The notes under the pieces are model-generated. The model did not search any database. It was not told the DNA's origin and saw only the letters and a list, made by a program, of their open reading frames with translations. A stretch of 64,000 nt of DNA from Rhizobium skierniewicense. GTDB lineage: Bacteria; Pseudomonadota; Alphaproteobacteria; Rhizobiales; Rhizobiaceae. The DNA is taken from assembly GCF_014196515.1 (NCBI RefSeq), contig NZ_JACIDV010000007.1, forward strand, positions 1-64,000. The letters are read 5' to 3'. Shown in pieces: positions 27,174 to 36,534 of the stretch (position 1 is its first letter; each line of letters begins with the position of its first letter). A program made the translations under genes and the position numbers.

Positions 27174-27183
27174 CACCAGCCGC

Positions 27184-27564
27184 TCAAGCGACTGCAAACA
27201 GCAGCACGATCGCCCAAAGCATCGCCGCAATTGTCGTCAGTCGCCAGAAGCGCGCAGAATTCCAAAGCGACAGGACGATCGAAAATCTCCCGTAGATACT
27301 GCGGTGCAGCCTGTCGTGCGGACGGCGCAGGGCGTGGTCCAGAGACGCGTCCCTCACATAGTTAGAAAACACCCGACGCTCCCGCCTGTCGTTTTCTGCA
27401 AGGCCAGTCTTCCAGCGACGCACGGTCGCGGCGAACTGACGGTCCGTTTTGATGCGTCTGGCAAGGACCGCCCGGGCATCGTCGGATAAGGCTCCCAAAA
27501 CATATTCGCCTGCTAGCACCTCATCGCGCAACCCGCTTGGCTTCTCCCGATCCGGCAAGGTCAT
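27184..27564 (-). CDS. Anti-sigma-factor-like membrane protein without a partner sigma gene
   Basis: This 126-residue protein has an N-terminal cytoplasmic domain ([20 protein letters not shown]) that matches the start of RskA-type anti-sigma factors, followed by a helix [16 protein letters not shown] and one C-terminal TM ([18 protein letters not shown]). The usual periplasmic C-terminal domain is missing, so the protein ends right after the membrane segment. No ECF sigma gene is in the window. ATG 27564 is used because AGGAG lies 11 bases upstream and the domain begins there. It may be a shortened anti-sigma factor or a relic. Confidence 0.62.
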   Translation of the reverse strand: MTLPDREKPSGLRDEVLAGEYVLGALSDDARAVLARRIKTDRQFAATVRRWKTGLAENDRRERRVFSNYVRDASLDHALRRPHDRLHRSIYGRFSIVLSLWNSARFWRLTTIAAMLWAIVLLFAVA

Positions 27565-27778
27565 TCGTCGTCGAACTCCTGGCTTGGTGCGTAGCCCAAC
27601 CCGCTGGCGACGCACATCTCCCCTGTTGCAAAGCTGGTCCGATTGGTCTCGCATGTCAATCGTTGCTGATAAACGACGCGATCACGTTTCAACTTTCTGC
27701 GGTCGCATGACTGTCCGTTGTTTCATCCGTCAAAAACTTGGGTTAAAAGCGCCACAATCAACGACGAGGTTCTTTCCC

Positions 27779-28663
27779 ATGACGTCTTCCGAAAGCGAAA
27801 TGCAGGCTCGACTTCTGGCGCAAGCCCTGCCCTTCATGCAGAAATACGAGCACAAAACCATCGTCGTGAAATATGGCGGCCATGCCATGGGCGATACGAG
27901 CCTGGGCAAAGCCTTCGCCGAAGACATCGCGCTCCTCAAGCAATCGGGCATCAACCCCATCGTCGTTCACGGCGGCGGCCCGCAGATCGGCGCCATGCTC
28001 TCCAAGATGGGCATCGAATCGAAATTCGAGGGGGGCCTGCGGGTCACCGATGCCAAGACGGTCGAAATCGTCGAAATGGTTCTGGCTGGTTCGATCAACA
28101 AGGAAATCGTTGCCCTCATCAACCAGACTGGCGAATGGGCCATCGGCCTGTGCGGCAAGGATGGCAACATGGTCTTTGCCGAAAAAGCGAAGAAGACGGT
28201 CATCGACCCCGACAGCAACATAGAGCGCGTTCTCGACCTCGGCTTCGTCGGCGAAGTGGTGGAGGTGGATCGCACGTTGCTCGACCTTCTCGCCAAGTCC
28301 GAAATGATCCCGGTCATCGCACCGGTGGCGCCTGGCCGTGACGGTGCGACCTACAACATCAACGCCGACACCTTTGCCGGTGCCATCGCAGGCGCGCTGC
28401 ATGCCAGCCGCCTGCTGTTCCTGACGGATGTCGAAGGCGTTCTCGACAAGAACAAGGAACTGATCAAGGAATTGACGGTCTCGCAGGCCCGCGCACTGAT
28501 CAAGGACGGCACGATTTCCGGCGGCATGATCCCCAAGGTCGAAACCTGCATCGAAGCCATCAAGGCGGGCGTTCAGGGCGTCGTCATCCTCAACGGCAAG
28601 ACGCCCCACTCGGTTCTGCTGGAAATCTTCACGGAAGGCGCGGGCACGCTCATCGTTCCCTGA
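27779..28663 (+). CDS. argB: Acetylglutamate kinase
   Basis: This 294-residue amino-acid kinase phosphorylates N-acetylglutamate in arginine synthesis. The nucleotide-binding and substrate motifs are visible: [12 protein letters not shown] near residue 30, [13 protein letters not shown] near residue 60 and [24 protein letters not shown] near residue 190. It is of the PII-regulated/feedback-inhibited long class by length, but regulation is inferred. The start follows a GAGG site; a longer reading to 27449 has no domain support. Other arg genes are not adjacent. Confidence 0.95.
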   Translation: MTSSESEMQARLLAQALPFMQKYEHKTIVVKYGGHAMGDTSLGKAFAEDIALLKQSGINPIVVHGGGPQIGAMLSKMGIESKFEGGLRVTDAKTVEIVEMVLAGSINKEIVALINQTGEWAIGLCGKDGNMVFAEKAKKTVIDPDSNIERVLDLGFVGEVVEVDRTLLDLLAKSEMIPVIAPVAPGRDGATYNINADTFAGAIAGALHASRLLFLTDVEGVLDKNKELIKELTVSQARALIKDGTISGGMIPKVETCIEAIKAGVQGVVILNGKTPHSVLLEIFTEGAGTLIVP

Positions 28664-28673
28664 ACCTTGTCGC

Positions 28674-29591
28674 TCAGCCAAATGCGAGCAACGACAAAAC
28701 GCCGAGCACGATCAACAGGCATCCTGTCACTTCCAGCCTGTTGATTTTTTCCTTGAAGAAAAACACCGTCGAGGCGAAGGCGAACAGCATTTCGACCTGC
28801 GCCAGCGCCTTGACCACCGCAGCGTGTTGAAGCGTCATGGCGGTGAACCAGCCGAACGAGGCAGTTGCCCCCACGAACCCCACAGCAATGCCCGGTCTCC
28901 ACGCTTTGGCGATACGCGGCAATTCGGAACGCTCCCGCCAGACGAGCCAACCCAGCATGCACAGCGTCTGTAGGACGATGACCACGACCAGCGTGAAACT
29001 CGCCTGCATCATGGCATCCGGTCTTTCCAGACTTGGGGCAAGCGAAAGTGACGCAGAGCGATAGGCCACCGACGACATGCCGAAAAAGGCACCGGATGCC
29101 AGCCCGATGCCTGCGGTGCGGCTGAAAATCGACGTCAGAATGGATGTCGGGGACAGCTCTGTTCGCGCCACGGAAATCAGCATCACCCCTGCGACCGATA
29201 TCGCAATGGCCAAAACCGTGCCGGAACTGACGCTCTCGCCGACGACAATCAGGGCGATGATGGCGGCCTGTGCCGGTTCCGTGCGGGAATAGGCCGTGCC
29301 CACTGCAAAGTTTCGCAGGGAAAACAGGTGAACCAGCAAAAATGTCGCGACGATCTGCGCCATGGCGCCAACGACGGCCCATATTGCGAACGTTGCGTTG
29401 GTTGACGGAAGCGGCTTGCCCAAGCCAAAGTGCAGAAAAGCAAGGTAGGCAAGCGCAAAGGGCACGCCGAAACCAAAGCGCATGAACGTCGCACCCGTCG
29501 TTCCCATGCTGGCCTTCAGGTGCTTTTGCAAGGTCGAGCGCAAATTTTGCAAAAACGCGCTGACAAAGGTAATGCCGATCCAGAGTTCCAT
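28674..29591 (-). CDS. EamA/DMT family transporter
   Basis: This 305-residue inner-membrane protein has ten predicted TM segments in two EamA repeats. The motif RTEPAQAAIIALIVVGE closes the first repeat, and QHAAVVKALAQVEMLFAFASTVFFFKEKINRLE, a typical second-repeat end, lies near residue 240-275. DMT transporters export or import small metabolites; the substrate cannot be read from the sequence. It converges with argB, whose stop is 11 bases away. Confidence 0.85.
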   Translation of the reverse strand: MELWIGITFVSAFLQNLRSTLQKHLKASMGTTGATFMRFGFGVPFALAYLAFLHFGLGKPLPSTNATFAIWAVVGAMAQIVATFLLVHLFSLRNFAVGTAYSRTEPAQAAIIALIVVGESVSSGTVLAIAISVAGVMLISVARTELSPTSILTSIFSRTAGIGLASGAFFGMSSVAYRSASLSLAPSLERPDAMMQASFTLVVVIVLQTLCMLGWLVWRERSELPRIAKAWRPGIAVGFVGATASFGWFTAMTLQHAAVVKALAQVEMLFAFASTVFFFKEKINRLEVTGCLLIVLGVLSLLAFG

Positions 29592-29696
29592 GACATGGCG
29601 GTATCATGGGCTTTGCGCGTCCGCCAAGGTCGCTTTTCTCACACGGCGTCGCCTTTTCCGTTTTCTTTGCGGTCCAGCCGTTGCATAAGAATGGGC

Positions 29697-30410
29697 ATGA
29701 GCACGAAACCGAAAAATGCACCTGACGCCGCCGCTTTCTCCCATGTGACCGAATGGGTGTTCGATCTCGACAACACGCTTTACCCGCATGAGGTGAACCT
29801 GTTTTCGCAAATCGATACGAACATGACGGCCTATGTCGCCGAACTGCTGAACCTGGAGCCCGACGAGGCGCGCAAGCTTCAAAAGCACTATTACCATGAG
29901 CATGGCACGACGCTTCAGGGGTTGATGATCCATCACGGTATCGATCCCAATGCTTTTCTGGAGCGGGCCCATGCCATCGATTATTCGATGCTTGCCCCAA
30001 ACCCGGAGCTGGGTGAGGCGATCAAGGCGTTGCCGGGCCGCAAGTTCATTCTGACCAATGGCAGTGTGCCGCATGCGCAGGCGGCAGCCGGTGCGCTGGG
30101 TATTGTCGACCATTTCGAGGATATCTTCGACATCGTCGCGGCCGATTATCTGCCCAAGCCCGCCAGCGCGACCTATGAGAAATTCGCAGCCCTTGCCAAG
30201 CTCGACACGAACAAGGCGGCGATGTTCGAGGACCTGCCGCGCAATCTCGTGGCACCCAAGGCGCTGGGCATGAAGACGGTGCTGCTGGTGCCGCGCAACC
30301 TCGAAGGCGTCATCATGGAGCGCTGGGAAATTCCCGCCGCAAGCGACGAGCACATCGATTTCATCACCGATGATCTGACAGGCTTTCTCAAGGCATTGCC
30401 GATGGCCTGA
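29697..30410 (+). CDS. Pyrimidine 5'-nucleotidase (HAD superfamily, SDT1 type)
   Basis: This 237-residue HAD phosphatase has motif I EWVFDLDNTLYPHE around residue 20, motif II FILTNGSVPHA, the catalytic Lys in ADYLPKPASATYEK, and motif IV AMFEDLPRNLVAPKALGM. The order and the LDNTLYP motif match the UMP/CMP-hydrolysing SDT1/PHM8-like group annotated in alphaproteobacteria. It probably dephosphorylates nucleotides in the cytosol. Start could be ATG 29691 or 29697; neither has a strong ribosome site, and longer upstream readings overlap the divergent transporter gene. Confidence 0.82.
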   Translation: MSTKPKNAPDAAAFSHVTEWVFDLDNTLYPHEVNLFSQIDTNMTAYVAELLNLEPDEARKLQKHYYHEHGTTLQGLMIHHGIDPNAFLERAHAIDYSMLAPNPELGEAIKALPGRKFILTNGSVPHAQAAAGALGIVDHFEDIFDIVAADYLPKPASATYEKFAALAKLDTNKAAMFEDLPRNLVAPKALGMKTVLLVPRNLEGVIMERWEIPAASDEHIDFITDDLTGFLKALPMA

Positions 30411-30513
30411 CCTGCATTACCGATTTGTCATGCACATTGCTGATGTTTAACTGGTGAAGGGAGAACGGCGGCACTACCTTTCCATCAGGGACAGCATTTG
30501 AAAGGTACAGACC

Positions 30514-31119
30514 ATGACAATTCGTAAATTTGCCCTGACAGCTCTTGGAGCGGCGCTCGTGCTCGGCACAACCGCACCCATGTCAATGGCGGCACCGCGC
30601 GGCCCCGGCCGAGACGGCCCGCCCATGCGCCCGGAACTGGCCTATGTCTATCTTTTGAAGATGGCGGACACGAACAAGGACGGCAAGGTTTCCAAGGAGG
30701 AGTTCGCAGCGCGCCAGGATGCGCTGTTCACCGAGATCGACGCCAGCAAGGACGGTTCGATCACGCCAAAGGAAATGCGCGACTATCGCCGGGCAAAGAT
30801 GGAGGCATACCGCGCCGCCAACCCGCGCCCAGAGCGTGAAGACGCCAAGGGTCCCGATGGCAAGAAGGGTGGCCCGGAACAGGCCGACCACAAGGGTGAG
30901 CCAGGCCGCAAACACGAAGGACGCGAAGGCGGCCGGGGTGGCATGGGTGGTAAGGGCGGCAAGATGAACGGCATGTTCGCCATGGCCGATACCGATGGCA
31001 ACGGCCAGATCAGCAAGGCCGAATTCACGGCCGCTGGCGAGAAAATGTTCACACGCCTTGACAAAAACACTGACGGTGTAATCAGCATCGACGATATGCC
31101 TGATCGCCCGTTCCTCTGA
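30514..31119 (+). CDS. Secreted EF-hand calcium-binding protein
   Basis: This 201-residue protein has a signal peptide (FALTALGAALVLGTTAPMSMA) and four EF-hand loops in two pairs: DTNKDGKVSKEEF and DASKDGSITPKEM near residues 53-90, then DTDGNGQISKAEF and DKNTDGVISIDDM near residues 155-195. A Gly/Lys/Arg/Glu-rich linker of about 55 residues joins the pairs. It resembles rhizobial secreted calcium binders such as calsymin-type proteins. It is probably periplasmic or exported, with a role in calcium buffering or sensing. A terminator follows. Confidence 0.85.
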   Translation: MTIRKFALTALGAALVLGTTAPMSMAAPRGPGRDGPPMRPELAYVYLLKMADTNKDGKVSKEEFAARQDALFTEIDASKDGSITPKEMRDYRRAKMEAYRAANPRPEREDAKGPDGKKGGPEQADHKGEPGRKHEGREGGRGGMGGKGGKMNGMFAMADTDGNGQISKAEFTAAGEKMFTRLDKNTDGVISIDDMPDRPFL

Positions 31120-31146
31120 TCAGACCGCTTGCCGAATGATTTGCAG

Positions 31147-31171
31147 CAAAGCCCGCCTCGTGCGGGCTTTG
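31147..31171 (+). terminator. Terminator after the EF-hand gene
   Basis: A perfect 10-bp stem (CAAAGCCCGC / GCGGGCTTTG) with a 5-nt loop lies 28 bases past the stop. The T-run is short. Confidence 0.75.
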
Positions 31172-31240
31172 TCCGTTTCGGGACCGGTCTGTTCAAACGC
31201 TGTCGTCATGCTATAGCGATATCTCCTGTTTTCGAAGGAT

Positions 31241-31864
31241 ATGATCGTGAGCATCGCCAGCCTCCTCGCCTACGCCACCGCCCTTTTCATTGCAGCGGCC
31301 ATTCCCGGCCCAGGCATGACGGCCATCGTTGCGCGGGCTCTGGGCTCGGGCTTTCGCGAAACCTTCTTCATGGGGCTGGGTCTGGTGCTGGGCGATATGG
31401 TCTATCTGACCGCCGTCATCCTGGGTCTTGCCTTTTTGGCACAGACCTTTCAGGAGGCCTTCATGGTCTTAAAGATAGCAGGTGCCATATACCTTCTTTA
31501 TATCGCCTGGAAACTTTGGACAGCAGGAATTTTGCCGAAGGATCTGCAGGCGAAGAAGAGCACCAGCATCGCCATGTCGTTTCTATCGGGACTGCTCATC
31601 ACGCTGGGGAACCCGAAGACCATGCTGTTTTACGTGGCGCTGGTGCCGACGCTCATCGATATCCGCGTGATCGGTAGCACCGAATACATCACCCTGCTGG
31701 CAGTGACCTTCACCGTGCTGATGGCAGTGCTGCTGCCCTACATTCTGCTGGCATCCAAGGCCCGGGCCCTGTTGAAGCGCCCCAGCGCGCTGACCATCCT
31801 CAACCGTACCGCCGCCGGGATTCTGGCGGCAACAGCAGCGATGATCGCCACGCGCGCGACCTGA
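31241..31864 (+). CDS. LysE/RhtB-family amino acid exporter
   Basis: This 207-residue protein has six TM segments. The family signature AAIPGPGMTAIVARALGSGFR (near residues 18-38) and the later FLSGLLITLGNPKTMLFYVA block are typical of LysE/RhtB exporters, which move amino acids or derivatives out with H+. The substrate is unknown. ATG is preceded by AAGGA. There is no LysG-type regulator nearby. Confidence 0.87.
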   Translation: MIVSIASLLAYATALFIAAAIPGPGMTAIVARALGSGFRETFFMGLGLVLGDMVYLTAVILGLAFLAQTFQEAFMVLKIAGAIYLLYIAWKLWTAGILPKDLQAKKSTSIAMSFLSGLLITLGNPKTMLFYVALVPTLIDIRVIGSTEYITLLAVTFTVLMAVLLPYILLASKARALLKRPSALTILNRTAAGILAATAAMIATRAT

Positions 31865-32007
31865 AATGATCGTGTCGACAAAGCTGCAATTTTGAGAACG
31901 ATATGCCAGGAATGACTCCACATACGCATTCTCATTCTCTAGCGTGATCGGACCATTCCTCCTATTCTGCGCAAAATTCTGATGCATTTGCACAATGGGA
32001 GCCTGTC

Positions 32008-32976
32008 ATGTCTGAAGCCAGAAAACCGGGACGCGGACGGATCTATTCCTCGATCACCGAAACGATCGGTGACACGCCGCTGGTGCGTCTCGACAAGCTG
32101 GCCAACGAAAAGGGTGTCAAAGCCACCATTCTGGCGAAGCTCGAATTCTTCAACCCCATTGCTTCGGTCAAAGACCGGATCGGCGTTGCCATGATCGAAG
32201 CGCTGGAAACGCAGGGCAAGATTACCCCTGGCGTGACAACGCTGATCGAGCCCACGTCAGGCAACACGGGCATTGCGCTTGCATTCGCTGCGGCGGCAAA
32301 AGGCTACAAGCTGATCCTGACCATGCCAGAGACCATGTCGATCGAACGGCGCAAGATGCTGGCGTTGTTGGGTGCCGAACTGGTTCTGACCGAAGGCCCC
32401 AAGGGCATGAAGGGCGCGATCTCCAAAGCGCATGAACTGGCCGAAACACTGCCCAATGCGATCATTCCGCAGCAATTCGAAAACCCGGCCAATCCTGATA
32501 TCCACCGCAGGACGACGGCGGAAGAAATCTGGAACGATACCAATGGTGATGTCGATATCTTCATTTCCGGTGTCGGCACGGGCGGCACGATCACCGGTGT
32601 CGGTCAGGTTCTGAAATCCCGCAAGCCTGAGATCAGGGTCGTGGCCGTCGAGCCCGCCGACAGCCCGGTTCTTTCGGGCGGCTCCCCCGGCCCGCATAAA
32701 ATTCAAGGTATTGGCGCGGGCTTTGCGCCCAACGTTCTCGATATGAAAATCTACGACGAAATCATCACCGTCACCAATGATGAAGCCTTTGAAACCGCCC
32801 GCCTCGTTGCCCGCCTCGAAGGTGTGCCTGTGGGCATTTCCTCCGGTGCTGCGTTGTCGGCTGCGAGCAAGATCGGCGCACGGGATGAGAATGCGGGCAA
32901 GACCATCGTCGTGATCATTCCGTCGTTTGCCGAGCGGTACCTGTCGACGGCCCTGTTTGAGGGTTTGGGATTTTGA
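32008..32976 (+). CDS. cysK: Cysteine synthase A (O-acetylserine sulfhydrylase)
   Basis: This 322-residue PLP enzyme makes cysteine from O-acetylserine and sulfide. The PLP-Lys lies in [16 protein letters not shown] near residue 50, the substrate loop is [20 protein letters not shown], the phosphate-binding loop [14 protein letters not shown] is near residue 190, and [11 protein letters not shown] is near residue 280. The N-terminal [17 protein letters not shown] is typical of CysK. The start has GGGAG upstream. The call is firm; CysK versus CysM preference rests on motif similarity. Confidence 0.95.
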   Translation: MSEARKPGRGRIYSSITETIGDTPLVRLDKLANEKGVKATILAKLEFFNPIASVKDRIGVAMIEALETQGKITPGVTTLIEPTSGNTGIALAFAAAAKGYKLILTMPETMSIERRKMLALLGAELVLTEGPKGMKGAISKAHELAETLPNAIIPQQFENPANPDIHRRTTAEEIWNDTNGDVDIFISGVGTGGTITGVGQVLKSRKPEIRVVAVEPADSPVLSGGSPGPHKIQGIGAGFAPNVLDMKIYDEIITVTNDEAFETARLVARLEGVPVGISSGAALSAASKIGARDENAGKTIVVIIPSFAERYLSTALFEGLGF

Positions 32977-33060
32977 GCGTTTTTTCGGTTCGTTGATGGA
33001 GCGGTAAGGGTGAGGTGCGCTCCGTATGACGATTCTTACGAACGTCGCGGATGTGGCTTA

Positions 33061-33105
33061 CCCCCTCTGCCCTGCCGGGCATCTCCCCCACAGGTGGGGA
33101 GATCG
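33061..33105 (+). repeat. Dispersed palindromic repeat, copy 1
   Basis: The core CCTGCCGGGCATCTCCCC is followed by ACAGGTGGGGAGATC, so the right half folds back (ATCTCCCC/GGGGAGAT). Two more copies occur at 34021-34065 (same direction) and 34185-34220 (inverted). This type of intergenic element is widespread in Rhizobiaceae genomes. Confidence 0.75.
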
Positions 33106-33106
33106 A

Positions 33107-34020
33107 ATCGCGGCTAACTCTCGCTCCTCTTGAACGTTGAAGATGAGGCGGCTGCGTTCTCCCATAGCCATCCTGTCAAAAATCCCGGCCAGCCTTTTGC
33201 GCAGGCTTCGCCGTTCACGCGGCAGCCTCTGCCCGTGGTGTGCTTTCTTCTCAGGGTCCACAGCCTCATCGGCCATGGTATTCGGACGGGGCGCTGCAAG
33301 CTGCCTCGTTGGGTAGTCTAATATTGGCACCTTTCAGCGCCCCGTTCAGCGGTTTGTGCCCGCCAGCGATCCTCTTGCCACGGCTGGCGCATCCCGGATG
33401 GCAAAGGGCCGAAACCCTGCCGGTTCACCGGTCGGACATGTTCAAGGTCCAACCCTTTACCTCCGGGCGGCGGGTGCTTCGTTGCCGAAACATTCCACCT
33501 GCCAGTTCGGCCGCACCTGCCCTTTCTCCCCCTTCGAGGATGCCGGGCAGATGCAGCGTTTGCCTGTGTACCGCCTGACTTTCGCTTCAAACTCCTCACG
33601 GTCGCGTTCGACCAGGAGCCGATGAGCTGTCGGTACACCCGGCGGCGGGCGGACAGGAGCGACACTGCCTGGATCTCGAAACCCGTCTGGATATTCGAGG
33701 CAGGCATGCCGATCCGGTCCGAATATCGGGGGCGGTGCACCGGCCGGTCCGAAACCGGTGCCACGCCCCACCCGTTGCCGCCGGGGGGATTCGCTGCCGG
33801 ACCCCGGCGATGAGGGGTTGCGTACCCCCTCACCACCAGCGCCGGTTCCGCCTCGCCGCAACGCCTTGCGGTGTATCCGAGGGCGGAACGGGACCAGTGT
33901 GCGGTCGATTCGCGAGCCGTGGAGAAAACTGCGGGGTGTTTTTTGCTGTTTTTTCAGATTTTCATTTAAGGTACTGATTTTGTTGGGAAGTAATTTTGAT
34001 GAGGATCTGAATGTGCCGTT
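33107..34020. other. Gene-free GC-rich stretch between repeat copies
   Basis: About 900 bases lack a credible gene. Six-frame readings give only unsupported frames rich in Arg, Pro and Gly. One reverse frame ends in AAIRSPHLWGRCPAGQRG, which is merely the repeat translated. The stretch contains several GC-rich dyads, for example TGAGGGG...CCCCCTCA at 33811-33831 and CCGGTCCGAAACCGG at 33743-33757, then becomes AT-rich after 33940 with two T6 runs. It could be a structured RNA region, a decayed gene or a mosaic of repeats. Confidence 0.4.
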
Positions 34021-34065
34021 CCCCCCCTGCCCTGCCGGGCATCTCTCCCTCAAGGGGGGAGATCC
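34021..34065 (+). repeat. Dispersed palindromic repeat, copy 2
   Basis: It has the same core as copy 1 (CCCTGCCGGGCATCTC) with a fold-back arm GGGGGGAGATC. It is in the same orientation, 960 bases from copy 1. Confidence 0.75.
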
Positions 34066-34184
34066 GCTGGGGGCATTATCATTGGACGTCTTAAAAGTTG
34101 CGGCGGGACGAGAGCATGTTTTGCCAGAGCTATCGTTCCGACCGTTACGTTCGGAGCATTGAGTATGCCTTTTGTTGATCTGCA

Positions 34185-34220
34185 CACCTGTGGGGGAGAT
34201 GCCGGCAGACAGTGGGGGTG
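34185..34220 (-). repeat. Dispersed palindromic repeat, copy 3 (inverted, partial)
   Basis: The minus strand reads CTGCCGGCATCTCCCCCACA, matching copy 1 apart from a G deletion and a shorter left part. It lies 120 bases after copy 2 in the opposite direction. Confidence 0.65.
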
Positions 34221-34288
34221 AACGCCACCATCGGCGCTTCTCCTGTGACTGGCTTAGGATGACAATAAGGTTCGCTCGTGATTTCCCC

Positions 34289-35821
34289 TCACGCTGCCGC
34301 CGTCAATCGCTCACCTGCGATGCGATAGGAAATCGCTTCGGCCAGATGGATGCGGCCGACGGTGGGCTTGTCGTCCAGATCGGCCAGGGTGCGGGCGACC
34401 TTGAGGATGCGGTGGTAGCCTCTGGCGGAGAATTTCAGTTTTTCGGCGGCGTCGCGGAGCAGTTGCAGGCCTGGCGCATCGGGTTCACCGAATTTTTCGA
34501 TCAGCGCCGTTGAGCAGCGGGCGTTGGTGCGGATGCCGTTGAAACCGGCGGTCGCGAAACGGTCCTGCTGCAGATCACGAGCGCGGGCGACGCGGCGGGC
34601 GACATCGACGCTGGCTTCGGCGGCCATGGGGCGGATGAGATCTGCGGCCGAGACAGCCGGCACTTCGATGCGGATATCGATGCGGTCCATCAGCGGGCCG
34701 GAAATGCGCTGCTGATAATCTGTCAGGCAGCGCGGCCCTCTGGCGCAGGTAAAGCCGGGCTCGCCCGCCATACCGCATTTGCATGGGTTCATGGCCGCAA
34801 CGAGCTGGATTTCTGCGGGATAGCTGACGCGATGATTGGCGCGGGCAATGATGCACTCACCGGTTTCCAGTGGCTGGCGCAGCGCATCCAGCGACTGCGG
34901 CGAAAATTCCGGGAATTCATCGAGAAAAAGCACGCCGTGATGGGCAAGCGAGGCCTCCCCCGGCCGCGCCCGCAGGCCACCACCAACAAGGGCTGCCATG
35001 GTGGCGGAATGGTGCGGGGTGCGGAACGGGCGACGATCCGACAGCTTGCCGCCGGACAATTGCCCGGCAATGGAATGGACCATGGAGACTTCCAGCAATT
35101 CCGCCGCCGACAGCGGCGGCAGAATGGAGGGAAGGCGTGAGGCCAGCATGGATTTGCCCGAACCGGGCGGACCGACCATGAGCAGATTATGCCCTCCGGC
35201 GGCGGCCACCTCCAGCGCGCGCTTGGCGCTTTCCTGCCCCTTGATATCGGCAAGATCCGGCAGGTTTGCAGGATGGGCGCGGATGGCTGGAACCGGTCGC
35301 GAAAGACGCTGTGTGCCGCGGAAATGATTGACGAGAGCGATCAGGCTGCGCGGAGCGAGAATATCGAAGTCGGCACCGGCCCATGCCGCTTCTCCACCGC
35401 TGTCTGCCGGGCAGATGAGACCTTTACCCTGCCCGTTTGCGCCGATGGCGGCCGGCAGCGCGCCAGACACGGCGCCAATGGTCCCATCCAGATTAAGCTC
35501 GCCCAGAACAACATAGGAACCCAGCGCATCCGCAGGAATGGCACCCAAGGCGGCCATCAGGCCCAGCGCGATGGGCAAATCGAAATGACTTCCCTCCTTG
35601 GGTAAATCAGCCGGTGCGAGATTGACCGTGACTTTCTTTGCCGGAAGCGCCAGACCAGAGGCATGCAAGGCCGCCTGCACCCGCTCCCGGCTTTCGGCAA
35701 CAGCCTTGTCCGGCAGGCCGACGATCTGCATGCCGACCTTGCCGGGTGCGACCATGACCTGAACTTCGACCGGCACGCCCTCTATGCCCTGAAATGCCAC
35801 CGTATTGACGCGCGCAACCAT
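34289..35821 (-). CDS. comM: YifB/ComM family Mg-chelatase-like AAA+ ATPase
   Basis: This 510-residue protein has an N-terminal Lon-protease-like ChlI domain (residues about 1-165: VEVQVMVAPGKVGMQIVGLPDKAV) without a protease function, then an AAA+ core with Walker A LLMVGPPGSGKSMLASRL near residue 215 and Walker B HGVLFLDEFPEFS near residue 280, a zinc-type Cys cluster (CKCGMAGEPGFTCARGPRCL) and a C-terminal helical domain. ComM acts as a helicase extending branch migration during natural transformation in some species; a related DNA-repair role is likely here. ATG 35821 was chosen because homology starts there (MVARVNTVAFQGI). Confidence 0.9.
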   Translation of the reverse strand: MVARVNTVAFQGIEGVPVEVQVMVAPGKVGMQIVGLPDKAVAESRERVQAALHASGLALPAKKVTVNLAPADLPKEGSHFDLPIALGLMAALGAIPADALGSYVVLGELNLDGTIGAVSGALPAAIGANGQGKGLICPADSGGEAAWAGADFDILAPRSLIALVNHFRGTQRLSRPVPAIRAHPANLPDLADIKGQESAKRALEVAAAGGHNLLMVGPPGSGKSMLASRLPSILPPLSAAELLEVSMVHSIAGQLSGGKLSDRRPFRTPHHSATMAALVGGGLRARPGEASLAHHGVLFLDEFPEFSPQSLDALRQPLETGECIIARANHRVSYPAEIQLVAAMNPCKCGMAGEPGFTCARGPRCLTDYQQRISGPLMDRIDIRIEVPAVSAADLIRPMAAEASVDVARRVARARDLQQDRFATAGFNGIRTNARCSTALIEKFGEPDAPGLQLLRDAAEKLKFSARGYHRILKVARTLADLDDKPTVGRIHLAEAISYRIAGERLTAAA

Positions 35822-35973
35822 GAAAGCCCCCAACAGGCGGACTTTAGAAAACGCTCAATCACGCGTGTAAGTGTCCGCCCCTGCAACCTTGCACAACGGT
35901 CATGATAAGACAAGAACAAGAAGTGAACAATTTCACGTATGCCGCGCGGAAAATTGCAACGGGTTGTCAGCCA

Positions 35974-36444
35974 TCAGACGCCGGTAGAGCCGAAACCACC
36001 GGTGCCACGCGCGGTATCCGAGGTCTCGTCGACCTCGACAACGGTCACTTGAGTGACGGGCGCTACGACCATCTGGGCGATGCGCATGCCGCGTTCGATG
36101 ACGAAATCGTCTTGGCCCAGATTGGCGAGGATGACTTTGACCTCGCCGCGATAATCGCTGTCCACCGTTCCCGGTGAATTGAGGCAGGTGATGCCGTTCT
36201 TGATGGCAAGGCCGGAGCGCGGGCGGATTTGCGCCTCAAAACCTTGGGGGACTTCGAAGATGAAGCCGGTGGACACCAGTGCGCGGGCGCCCGGTGTCAG
36301 CACCACCGGCGCATCCCCGGCGACGGCGGCACGCAGGTCCATGCCAGCCGCTCCCGGCGTCTCGTAGGAAGGCAGCTCGATGCCCTGTGCATGGTCCAGA
36401 CGAACGAGATTCAGGGCGGGGCGATTTTGGTTTTCTTTGGTCAT
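35974..36444 (-). CDS. dut: Deoxyuridine 5'-triphosphate nucleotidohydrolase
   Basis: This 156-residue trimeric dUTPase converts dUTP to dUMP to keep uracil out of DNA. The five motifs are visible: [32 protein letters not shown] with the catalytic Asp, RMRIAQMV-like [12 protein letters not shown], and the C-terminal [10 protein letters not shown] arm. The gene lies divergently from prfC. Length is normal. Confidence 0.95.
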   Translation of the reverse strand: MTKENQNRPALNLVRLDHAQGIELPSYETPGAAGMDLRAAVAGDAPVVLTPGARALVSTGFIFEVPQGFEAQIRPRSGLAIKNGITCLNSPGTVDSDYRGEVKVILANLGQDDFVIERGMRIAQMVVAPVTQVTVVEVDETSDTARGTGGFGSTGV

Positions 36445-36534
36445 GCGGCATTAGTTTTCCTTGTGCGCGCCAAGGTCAATTGCAAAAGCGGCCCCGAAAC
36501 GCTAGATACCGCGCAATTCCACAGGATTTGTTTG

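Noticed and set aside
33058..33330. 90-residue reverse frame ending in the palindromic repeat
   Set aside because: Its C-terminus is a translation of the dispersed repeat itself, so it is probably spurious.
33318..34185. Reverse frames of 172 and 242 residues in the gene-free stretch
   Set aside because: They are low-complexity Arg/Gly/Pro-rich readings in two frames with no family features; kept as an unexplained region instead of a gene.
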